Assembly (NCBI GenBank): GCA_028288945.1
Contig: JAQGHH010000107.1
Coordinates: forward strand, 1-8,145
DNA length: 8,145 bases
DNA from: Phycisphaerales bacterium
GTDB lineage: Bacteria > Planctomycetota > Phycisphaerae > Tepidisphaerales > Tepidisphaeraceae
Direction: 5' to 3'
The notes below the pieces were generated by a model. That model ran no database searches. It saw only the letters and a program-made list of their open reading frames with translations, and was not told the DNA's origin. A program made the position numbers and the translations under genes. Below are positions 1 to 5,901 of this stretch, piece after piece; the first letter of the stretch is position 1; every line of letters starts with the position of its first letter.

Positions 1-207
1 CGGCGCCGGGGGATGAAATTGGAGCAAGACGCCCGCCCCATGCCCGCCGTCAAATCCAATGGCGAGCAGCACCGCCTATGGGCCTGGTGGGCGCTGGGCG
101 CGGGGAACGTCGCGACCGCCCGAAAACACGCCTTCAAGACATTCCGAAAGGCCCCCCTCTCCTTCGAATCCTGGCGGGTAATGGCCTGCGCCGTGCGTGG
201 ACATTGA
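1..207 (+). CDS. C-terminal fragment of a probable family-2 glycosyltransferase (partial, runs off left edge)
   Basis: The reading frame is open from the first base of the window and ends at TGA 205-207, followed at once by an in-frame TAA, so 68 residues of the C-terminus are visible. The piece has a basic, amphipathic stretch with the pattern WWALGAGNVATARKHAFKTF followed by a P-L-S-F-E-S-W-R segment. This 'gain/lose residues in a helix, then PLS..W' ending is common at the tails of bacterial GT2 enzymes, after the catalytic domain. No catalytic motif is in view, so the assignment rests on that tail pattern and on the surrounding glycosyltransferase genes. The internal ATG at 13 could in principle start a 64-residue protein, but no ribosome binding site precedes it and the frame stays open upstream. 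A truncated gene is therefore the simpler reading. Moderate to low confidence in the family. Confidence 0.5.
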   Translation, partial: RRRGMKLEQDARPMPAVKSNGEQHRLWAWWALGAGNVATARKHAFKTFRKAPLSFESWRVMACAVRGH

Positions 208-473
208 TAAGTACGCCAGGCCTGAATCACGTTTTATGTAGCGTGGAGGCGTCGGACGGCCGCGACGTTCCTGGGGCCGATATAACCGACGCGTTTGCCC
301 GGCGCTTCATCGGACTGCTGAGCCATCACCCGCCCCAGCAGCGGGCCGGATTCGCAGGCCACGAACTCGTCGCAGCCCGCTACAATGAGCCCACCAGGCA
401 AACGGAGCCGGCGGCCACACGTTGGCGCGAAAGCTTTGGGACTGCGAGCGACTCCAGCCGATGGACTTAAGGT
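208..473. other. Intergenic gap of 266 bases, no gene recognised
   Basis: The stretch lies between the left-edge glycosyltransferase tail and the GT4 gene. A + strand frame stays open from about 210 to a TAA at 468-470, but its translation has no recognisable domain. A − strand frame covering 234-566 runs into the GT4 gene in antisense and also looks like noise. A TACAAT hexamer at 381-386 and a TATAAC hexamer at 281-286 resemble sigma-70 -10 boxes, but neither has a convincing -35 partner at 16-18 bases. A promoter for the GT4 gene is expected here, but I cannot place it with confidence. No terminator-like hairpin with a T-run was seen. Confidence 0.5.
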
Positions 474-1640
474 ATGCGAGTGACTTTCGTACTTTCGCGG
501 GCGGACTTGTCGGGCGGCGTGCGGGTGGTCTCCATCTACGCCCGGCGGCTGCTCGACCGCGGACATGAGGTCGTCGTGATCTCCCGTCCGCCCCGGATTC
601 CATCTTTGCGGGAAGCCGCCCGGTCGCTGCTCACCCGCCGACCGCTACCTTCGGACACTCGAAAAACGGGCAGCCATCTCGACGGCCTGGGCGTCGAGCA
701 TCGCGTCATCGATATTCATCGCACCATCACGGCAGATGATCTGCCCGATGCGGATGTCGTCGTTGCGACCTGGTGGGAAACCGCGGAGTGGGTCGATGCG
801 CTCCCCGCGTCCAAAGGCGCCAAGGCCTACTTCATCCAGCATTTCGAAGCACACGAAGGGATTCCCGTAAAGCGCGTCGAGGCGACGTGGCGATTCCCGA
901 TGCACAAGATCATCATTGCCCGATGGCTGGCCGATCTGTCTGAAAAGCGCTTCGGCGACCGGTCCTATTCCCTGGTGCCCAACAGCGTCGATTTGGAGCA
1001 GTTTTCTGTCCCCTTCCGGGAAAAGCAGGCTTCGCCCACAGTCGGTTTGATGTACTCGCACGTGCCGTTCAAAGGGTGCGACATCAGCCTGAAAGCATTC
1101 GATCGGGCGTGCGAGCGCGTGCCGGGGCTTAAGCTCGTTGCGTTTGGCGCGCGTGAGCCGACTGCCGACCTTCCGCTGCCGACCGGGGCGATTTACGTCT
1201 GCCAACCCGCGCAGAAGGCGATCAAGGACGTTTATGCCCAAGCGGACGTGTGGCTGTTTGCCAGCCGGTCGGAAGGGTTTGGCCTGCCCTTGCTGGAGGC
1301 GATGGCCTGCCGGACGCCCGTAATTGCGACGCCGGCGGGGGCTGCGCCCGAGTTGCTTGCCGACGGGGGCGGAGTGCTGGTGCCTCCGGAGAATCCGCAC
1401 GCGATGGCCAGGGCCATCGAGCAGGTCGCCCGGCTGGATTACCGGGCGTGGCGGGAGATGTCGGATAAGGCCTACACAACCGCATGCCGATATACGTGGG
1501 ACGATGCCACCGACCGCTTTGAGGCCGCGCTGCGCCTTGCGATCGAGAAATCGAAGCTGAACGGCACAATTGGCGGGCGACCCGCCGCCTCGAACGTAAG
1601 TGTGGCCGAATCGCAGAGTAAATTGCCAGTCGTCCGATAA
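474..1640 (+). CDS. GT-B fold glycosyltransferase, family 4 type (Glycos_transf_1)
   Basis: A 388-residue protein, normal length for a bacterial GT4 enzyme. Such enzymes move a sugar from a nucleotide-sugar donor to a growing lipid-linked glycan at the inner face of the membrane. The N-terminal Rossmann half opens with MRVTFVLSRADLSGGVRVV, where the glycine-rich loop sits in the acceptor domain. A WWETAEWV / YFIQHFE segment (residues 100-125) resembles rhamnosyl- and mannosyltransferases of polysaccharide loci. The C-terminal half carries the donor-site signature E267-G-F-G-L-P-L-L-E275 (EX7E), then TPVIATPAGAAPELL and a GGVLVPPENP loop. The last ~25 residues are polar and probably disordered. 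The start is fixed by an in-frame TAA at 468-470 with the first ATG at 474. The only Shine-Dalgarno-like AAGG (469-472) is almost touching the ATG, which is unusually close. The sugar specificity cannot be read from the sequence. Confidence 0.9.
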   Translation: MRVTFVLSRADLSGGVRVVSIYARRLLDRGHEVVVISRPPRIPSLREAARSLLTRRPLPSDTRKTGSHLDGLGVEHRVIDIHRTITADDLPDADVVVATWWETAEWVDALPASKGAKAYFIQHFEAHEGIPVKRVEATWRFPMHKIIIARWLADLSEKRFGDRSYSLVPNSVDLEQFSVPFREKQASPTVGLMYSHVPFKGCDISLKAFDRACERVPGLKLVAFGAREPTADLPLPTGAIYVCQPAQKAIKDVYAQADVWLFASRSEGFGLPLLEAMACRTPVIATPAGAAPELLADGGGVLVPPENPHAMARAIEQVARLDYRAWREMSDKAYTTACRYTWDDATDRFEAALRLAIEKSKLNGTIGGRPAASNVSVAESQSKLPVVR

Positions 1641-1689
1641 TGCGTTCGTGTGGCATACTGTGCGGATCGGCTTGCGGGGTTTTCGTCCG

Positions 1690-1717
1690 TTGGCAGGCGC
1701 GGTAAATTTCCTATAGT
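1690..1717 (+). promoter_or_regulatory. Predicted sigma-70-type promoter upstream of the GtrB-like gene
   Basis: A -35 box TTGGCA (1690-1695, one mismatch to TTGACA) and a -10 box TATAGT (1712-1717) are separated by 16 bases. The -10 lies in an unusually A/T-rich patch (GGTAAATTTCCTATAGT) within an otherwise GC-rich 119-base gap. Predicted transcription would begin near 1724, leaving a leader of about 36 bases before the ATG at 1760. This is the best promoter match I found in the window. It suggests that the genes from 1760 onward can be transcribed separately from the GT4 gene. Confidence 0.55.
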
Positions 1718-1759
1718 CGGCTGCCTCGCCGGCCGCGCCTGGGGCGGAGAAGTGCGTTC

Positions 1760-2914
1760 ATGATGTCCGTCGGCACCCAAAACCCCGCCTCCCCTAAACG
1801 CATGGCTCGCCAGCTTCTTAGCATCGTCCTCCCTGCCTACAACGAGCAGGAAGTGCTCCCCAAAACCTACGAGCGCTTCACCGCGATGGGTGCGAAGCTC
1901 GATGCGCTGGGCTTGGATTACGAGCTGATATTCGTCAACGACGGCAGCCTGGACCAGACCCCCGACATCCTCAACTGCTTCGCCGCCAAAGACCCGCGCG
2001 TCCGCGCCGTTCACCTCACGCGCAACTTCGGACATCAGCCGGCCGTCAGCGCGGGGCTGACCGTCGCACGGGGCGACGTGGTGGCCGTGATGGACTGCGA
2101 CCTTCAGGACCCGCCCGAAGTGTTGCCCGATTTCTTGGCCAAATGGCGCGAAGGGTATCAGGTCGTCTACGCGGTCCGGCACAAACGCAAGGAATGGTTC
2201 GGCAAGCGCTTCGCCTACTGGGCTTTTTACCGCCTGCTGGCGGCCATCAGCGAACTGAAGATCCCGCTCGACAGCGGCGATTTTTGCGTAATGGACCGGC
2301 GGGCCGTGGATCTGCTCAACGCCCTGCCCGAGCGCCAGCGCTTCGTGCGCGGCCTGCGCACGTGGATAGGCCTTCGCCAGGCCGGCATCGCCTACGAGCG
2401 CGACGCCCGCGCGGCCGGCGTCCCCCAATACACATTCACCAAGCTCGTCAAACTCGCGATGGACGGGCTGGTCAGCTTCTCGTCCGCGCCACTCCACATG
2501 GTGACGCGCCTGGGCTTCCTTAGCATCGCCAGTGCCTTCGTCCTCGGGCTCTGGGTCGTCGGCGCCACCATCTACGAATGGAAATTCGGCGCCAGCCACG
2601 GCCGGGCGCAACGCGGTTGGGCGAGCCTCGCGTGCATCGTGCTATTCATGGGTGCGGTACAGATGATCTCTCTGGGGATCATCGGCGAATACCTTTCCCG
2701 CATCTTCGCGGAGGTCAAAGGCCGGCCGACCTTCCTCATCGGCAGCGTCATCGGCACGGCCGACGGAGACGCGCCGCCCCCCGCCGGCCGGCATCAAGAC
2801 GTCGCCGGCCACAACGGCATTCCCGCCCTTGCGGCCGTTCAGGGCCAACTGCTAAATGCCGGGGGCGCGGCGGTGCGCAAAGAGCCTGCGCTGGCTGCGG
2901 AGGCCCGGTCATGA
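1760..2914 (+). CDS. GtrB/ArnC/DPM1-like polyprenyl-phosphate glycosyltransferase (GT2, membrane-anchored)
   Basis: A 384-residue protein. The family transfers a sugar from a nucleotide donor to polyprenyl phosphate at the cytosolic membrane face. The GT-A domain starts SIVLPAYNEQEVLP (residues 21-34), with FVNDGSLDQT (58-67) and the metal-binding MDCDLQDPPE (111-120, D112/D114). Further family motifs are DSGDFCVMDRRAVDLL (171-186), QRFVRGLRTWIG (193-204) and a YTFTKLVKLAMDGLVSFS segment (223-240) that leads into two transmembrane helices at about 252-274 and 288-309. EYLSRIFAEVKGRPTFLI closes the family core. The ~55 residues after it are Ala/Gly/Pro-rich and extend beyond the usual end. Two in-frame ATGs lie at 1760 and 1763, with GGAGA at 1746-1750. 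A shorter start at 1802 is possible. The stop overlaps the next gene's start as ATGA (2911-2914), which implies translational coupling. Confidence 0.92.
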   Translation: MMSVGTQNPASPKRMARQLLSIVLPAYNEQEVLPKTYERFTAMGAKLDALGLDYELIFVNDGSLDQTPDILNCFAAKDPRVRAVHLTRNFGHQPAVSAGLTVARGDVVAVMDCDLQDPPEVLPDFLAKWREGYQVVYAVRHKRKEWFGKRFAYWAFYRLLAAISELKIPLDSGDFCVMDRRAVDLLNALPERQRFVRGLRTWIGLRQAGIAYERDARAAGVPQYTFTKLVKLAMDGLVSFSSAPLHMVTRLGFLSIASAFVLGLWVVGATIYEWKFGASHGRAQRGWASLACIVLFMGAVQMISLGIIGEYLSRIFAEVKGRPTFLIGSVIGTADGDAPPPAGRHQDVAGHNGIPALAAVQGQLLNAGGAAVRKEPALAAEARS

Positions 2915-4350
2915 TCGTCAACCTCGTCTTTGCCACGATCTGGTGCCTGATCGCCCTCTACTTCGCTTTCTTCGAGGGCGTCGGGATCGCCTTTGCCCTC
3001 TGCTACATCCCGGCCCTTATGTTCCTGCGGCCGGTGAAGGGTTACGCCCTCAACGGCGGCTGGCCCGAGTTCGGTGCCGCCAACGCCACGATCATCGCGC
3101 TTTCAGTGGGAATGATCTTCCGCATCGGAACGCCGCTCAAAATCCGCTGGAGCCTGATTGACACCCTCGTCGTGCTCGCCCCCTGCATCACGATCACCAG
3201 CGCGATCAATACCGAAGTCTGGCACACGGGGTACAACGAGCTCGTCAAGCAATACTGCGGCTGGGTCGTCCCCTACTTCGTCGCGCGTTTCGCCTTCCGG
3301 TCCGAAGCGTTCCGCGAAAAGATGCTCTGGGTCATCATCACCTGCCTGGTGCTGCTGATGCCGATGGTGCTCATCGAGCTGCGCCTCTGGCCCCACTTTT
3401 ACGTGACCACGCTGCAGAAGCTGGGCCTGTCCATGTCCACCGACCTGCGGGCCGAGCAACGGCTGGGGCTTTTCCGAACGTCCGTCTCGTTTACCCACTC
3501 GATCTTCTTCGGCGACGCCTGCGTGTCACTGGGCGCATTAATCCTGGTGCTCGCCGCGACCACACGCGTGGGCTTAAAGAACTTTTGGGTGCGCGTGGGG
3601 CTGGCGTGCTGCGGCTTCGGGCTGTTTGCCGCCTTGAGCGGCGGGCCCTTTGCCGGCGTGGCTATAGCGGTCCTGACGTTTTGCCTGCTGCGCTACGTGC
3701 GGTTCAGCCGGCCGCTGCTTTGGGTCGGCGTGCTGGCGGTCGTGGCGGTGATGTTCATGTTCACGATGTACCTGGCGACCGCGCCCATGCCCCCGCGCCC
3801 GCGTGACGGGAGCATGGGCGACAGCTTCTGGGTCCGCCGGCTTATCGTGCAAAATTGCTGGAAGCAGGTCCAGGACGCCGGCCTGCTCGGCCACGGGCGC
3901 ATCATCGCCTTCAAGGACATCGACCTCGACAGCGTCGACAACGCGTACGTCCTGTTCGCGATGTGCCGCGGCTGGATCTACGCCGCCCTCTGGATCGCCA
4001 TTCCCCTGTTCGTTGGGACCCGTGTCGCCAAGGCCATGGGCCGATACACGCTATCACAGGTGCACATATTCCCGCTGGCGGTGGGGGCGGCGACGATATT
4101 GGGCGTGAGCTTCGCGTTCTACTGGGTATGGGCCGGATGGGCCGGCGAGCCGTACACGATGCTCTGGCTCATCCTGATCGCCTTCACGATGACCTTGTGC
4201 GACCAGTGCCTGGAGGCGGCAGACGAGGCGACGCTCCAGCAGCGTGGCCTCGCGGGCAGACCGCTTCCCGCTCTTGCCACGGCCAGGCCCGCGTTCGCCC
4301 GGGGGAACGGCGTACCGTACGGCATCACCCCTACGGCGCGCACGCAATGA
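2911..4350 (+). CDS. O-antigen ligase / Wzy polymerase-like polytopic membrane protein
   Basis: A 479-residue protein with about ten or more hydrophobic segments, for example residues 1-38, 58-70, 84-100, 137-156, 196-217, 227-259, 268-289, 346-368, 386-410 and 415-430. This matches the O-antigen ligase/polymerase superfamily, which joins or polymerises lipid-linked glycans on the outer side of the cytoplasmic membrane. The long extracytoplasmic region at 290-345 ends in DNAYVLFAMCRGWIYAALW (343-361). This resembles the 'D-N-x-Y … G' motif common near the C-terminus of WaaL/Wzy proteins. RTSVSFTHSIFFG (189-201) sits where family members have an Arg and His facing the lipid-linked substrate. 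The start at 2911 has a strong GGAGG (2899-2903) seven bases upstream and an ATGA overlap with the preceding gene. In-frame ATGs further upstream overlap that gene out of frame and are rejected. The last 40 residues form a soluble, Pro/Ala/Arg-rich tail. Primary sequence cannot separate ligase from polymerase. Confidence 0.8.
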   Translation: MIVNLVFATIWCLIALYFAFFEGVGIAFALCYIPALMFLRPVKGYALNGGWPEFGAANATIIALSVGMIFRIGTPLKIRWSLIDTLVVLAPCITITSAINTEVWHTGYNELVKQYCGWVVPYFVARFAFRSEAFREKMLWVIITCLVLLMPMVLIELRLWPHFYVTTLQKLGLSMSTDLRAEQRLGLFRTSVSFTHSIFFGDACVSLGALILVLAATTRVGLKNFWVRVGLACCGFGLFAALSGGPFAGVAIAVLTFCLLRYVRFSRPLLWVGVLAVVAVMFMFTMYLATAPMPPRPRDGSMGDSFWVRRLIVQNCWKQVQDAGLLGHGRIIAFKDIDLDSVDNAYVLFAMCRGWIYAALWIAIPLFVGTRVAKAMGRYTLSQVHIFPLAVGAATILGVSFAFYWVWAGWAGEPYTMLWLILIAFTMTLCDQCLEAADEATLQQRGLAGRPLPALATARPAFARGNGVPYGITPTARTQ

Positions 4351-4421
4351 TCGCGACGACCCCTCACCGTCGCGCACCACACGGCGCATCCGCCGCTTTG
4401 ATTCCGAACCGATGCGCATGA
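4347..4421 (+). CDS. Possible 24-residue mini-ORF bridging the ligase and GT-C genes
   Basis: An ATG at 4347 overlaps the ligase stop as ATGA (4347-4350). Its frame runs 24 codons to a TGA at 4419-4421, which in turn overlaps the ATG at 4418 of the next gene as ATGA. The peptide (MIATTPHRRAPHGASAAL… ending NRCA) has no recognisable domain. A ribosome finishing the ligase could restart here and then restart again on the GT-C gene, which lacks its own Shine-Dalgarno site. It may equally be chance in GC-rich DNA. Confidence 0.22.
   Translation: MIATTPHRRAPHGASAALIPNRCA
4384..4417 (+). promoter_or_regulatory. Short inverted repeat over the GT-C gene start region
   Basis: GCGCATC (4384-4390) and GATGCGC (4411-4417) can pair as a 7-bp stem with a 20-base loop. 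The right arm contains the upstream candidate ATG (4412) and directly abuts the ATG at 4418. A second 7-bp stem, CGCGACG (4352-4358) with CGTCGCG (4368-4374) and a 9-base loop, lies just upstream inside the mini-ORF. Together they could hide the start until a ribosome passes through. Short GC-rich stems arise easily by chance, so this is tentative. Confidence 0.22.
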
Positions 4422-5791
4422 ACCGCCCTCGCCGTTCCATCCTCATTACGCTCGGCGCACTGTGTGTTCTGGCATTCTGCCTGCGCCTGGGCGCGGTGCT
4501 TTGGCTGCACAGTTGGCTCAAGCCCGACGCGATGGAGCACCGTTCGATCGCCCAATCCATCTTCGACGGGCGGGGGTTCGCCTTCGCGGATTTCGGTTAT
4601 TACGGCCCTTCCAGTTTCCAATCGCCCCCTTACCCCGTGTTGCTGGCGGGACTGTTTGAGGTGTTCGGGCGCGACACGCCGCAGGCCTTTTTTGCCGCGA
4701 TGGTGATCAACGCCGTCGCCGGCACGGCAACCGTCGCCCTCACTTACGTTCTCGCCCGCGCCCTCCGCGGCGGCGAAGCCGTCGGCCTCCTAGCCGCGGC
4801 GGCGGTGGCCGTATGGCCGGCGCAGGTCTATGCCTGCACCGTCGCGCAGGCCGTCGTCCTCATCACCTTCAGCGTGACCGCGGTGATGGGCCTGTTCTAC
4901 ATTTCCATCCGCACCGGCAAACTCGCGCCGTGGATCGCGTTCAGCCTGATCGGAACTTTGGCGGCACTCACCGAACCGGCGTTTCTCCCGGCCATCGCCC
5001 TCATGGGCGTGATCATTCTTTTCTGCAAGCAGCTCCCCCTCGGCACGCGCATGCGCAACGCCGCGGTGCTTCTCACGGCGGCCCTCGTGGTGCTCGGCCC
5101 GTGGACCCTGCGTAACCGCCGCGTTCATGGCGCGTGGGTTCCGGTGAAAAGCAGCTTCTGGGTCAACACGTGGAAGGGCAACAACGACTACGCCAGCGGC
5201 ACCGACCGCATCGCCCTCACACCCGATCAACAGGCAAAGCTCAGCGGCCGCCTGCTTTCCGCCACCGACGAAGAAGTCCGCGAGAAAAGGGCAGACGGCG
5301 TCCATGCCTACGACATCCTCTCCGACGATCAGCGAAAACGCCTCACCGGAAAAAGCGAGCTGCAGCGAGAAGTGGTCTTCAAAGAGATCACCACAAGCTG
5401 GATCCGCGCGCACCCGACAAGATACGTGCAGCTCTGCTGGCAACGCCTGCGCAAAACGATCTGGATCGACTGGGACAACCCGAAGAGCTACAGCCTCGTC
5501 TACATTATCAGCCGGGCCGTGCTCCTCTCGACGGCTTCGATCGGCCTCCTGCTCGCCCTTCGGCGGCGATGGTCGCTGGGGTTCCCGGCGCTCGTGTATT
5601 GCTCGACGTTACTGCTCTACACCCTGACGATCACCGCCGCCCGCTTCGCCATCCCCTTCGAGCCGGTAATGCTCTGCCTGTCGGCCCTGACGGTGGTGAC
5701 GGCGTGGCAAAAGATCACCGGAAAACCGGACGGGGCGACGGAAGGGAATTGGGCACGGGAACCCAATCAGGCCCGAGCATGGCCAACGTGA
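4418..5791 (+). CDS. GT-C membrane glycosyltransferase, ArnT/PMT (GT39)-like
   Basis: A 457-residue polytopic protein resembling the ArnT / protein-mannosyltransferase-like (PMT_2) group. These enzymes use polyprenyl-phosphate sugars as donors on the extracytoplasmic side of the membrane. Counted from the Met at 4418, helix 1 is 7-31. The first outer loop has LKPDAMEHRSIAQSIFDGRG (34-53) with an acidic D37/E40 pair where the family places its catalytic Asp, followed by the SPPYPVLLAGLF helix entry (69-80). Further helices lie at about 90-112, 120-136, 145-163, 170-204 and 213-228. GPWTLRNRRVHGAWVPV (227-243) and TWKGNNDYASG (251-261) are typical of this group. A soluble domain (262-360) precedes three C-terminal helices (361-432). 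An extended start at 4244 would lie inside the ligase gene and encode a basic, non-family N-terminus. Both 4412 and 4418 are credible starts, and neither has a clear ribosome binding site. The stop is TGA 5789-5791. Confidence 0.85.
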   Translation: MNRPRRSILITLGALCVLAFCLRLGAVLWLHSWLKPDAMEHRSIAQSIFDGRGFAFADFGYYGPSSFQSPPYPVLLAGLFEVFGRDTPQAFFAAMVINAVAGTATVALTYVLARALRGGEAVGLLAAAAVAVWPAQVYACTVAQAVVLITFSVTAVMGLFYISIRTGKLAPWIAFSLIGTLAALTEPAFLPAIALMGVIILFCKQLPLGTRMRNAAVLLTAALVVLGPWTLRNRRVHGAWVPVKSSFWVNTWKGNNDYASGTDRIALTPDQQAKLSGRLLSATDEEVREKRADGVHAYDILSDDQRKRLTGKSELQREVVFKEITTSWIRAHPTRYVQLCWQRLRKTIWIDWDNPKSYSLVYIISRAVLLSTASIGLLLALRRRWSLGFPALVYCSTLLLYTLTITAARFAIPFEPVMLCLSALTVVTAWQKITGKPDGATEGNWAREPNQARAWPT

Positions 5792-5810
5792 GCATGACCA
5801 ACACGCCGGT

Positions 5811-5882
5811 CACGAGCGATAGAGAGGCCCCGGATCGATTGGCAAGCGGCGCGAAGAATCCGGGGCCTCGCTGTCGCTCGTG
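5811..5882. repeat. 25-bp imperfect inverted repeat (long hairpin) in the intergenic gap
   Basis: The left arm 5811-5835 pairs with the right arm 5858-5882 over 25 positions, with one G·U (5820/5873) and one A·G mismatch (5823/5870). The core GAGGCCCCGGAT / ATCCGGGGCCTC is perfect. The loop is 22 bases (5836-5857). No T-run follows on either strand, so it is not a canonical intrinsic terminator. The only A-run (5891-5896) lies downstream and belongs to the ribosome binding region of the next gene. It fills most of the 110-base gap between the GT-C and GT2 genes. It could be an interspersed palindromic repeat, an RNA-processing or stability element, or a factor-dependent regulatory hairpin. 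Confidence 0.75.
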
Positions 5883-5901
5883 CCCGGGCTAAAAAAGGAA
5901 C

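Noticed and set aside
418..445. A sigma-54 promoter (TTGGCGCG … CTTTG) before the GT4 gene
   Set aside because: The GG element is present, but the required GC at the -12 position with correct spacing is missing.
78..470. A 130-codon + strand open frame reaching almost to the GT4 start
   Set aside because: It overlaps the left-edge glycosyltransferase tail in another frame. It has no ribosome binding site and no recognisable protein pattern.
1648..1668. A sigma-54-like TGGCAT…GC element before the GtrB-like gene
   Set aside because: The GG-to-GC spacing is two bases too short. A sigma-70-like promoter nearby is a better explanation.
1472..2611. A 379-codon open frame on the − strand
   Set aside because: It lies opposite the end of the GT4 gene and most of the GtrB-like gene, whose motifs are unmistakable on the + strand. 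The translation is Arg/Ala/Gly/His-rich without any domain, as expected for an antisense shadow in GC-rich DNA.
4244..4411. An N-terminal extension of the GT-C gene from an ATG at 4244
   Set aside because: It would overlap the ligase gene by about 107 bases and give a basic, Pro/Arg-rich leader before the first transmembrane helix, unlike family members. ATGs at 4412 and 4418 fit better.
5775..5804. A 15-base tandem duplication (GAGCATGGCCAACGT / GAGCATGACCAACAC) at the end of the GT-C gene
   Set aside because: Only two imperfect copies exist, 12 of 15 positions identical. This is too short and weak to call a repeat element.
5858..5900. An intrinsic terminator after the GT-C gene
   Set aside because: The hairpin is strong, but it is followed on the + strand by CCCGGGCT and an A-run, not a T-run. 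On the − strand no T-run follows it either.
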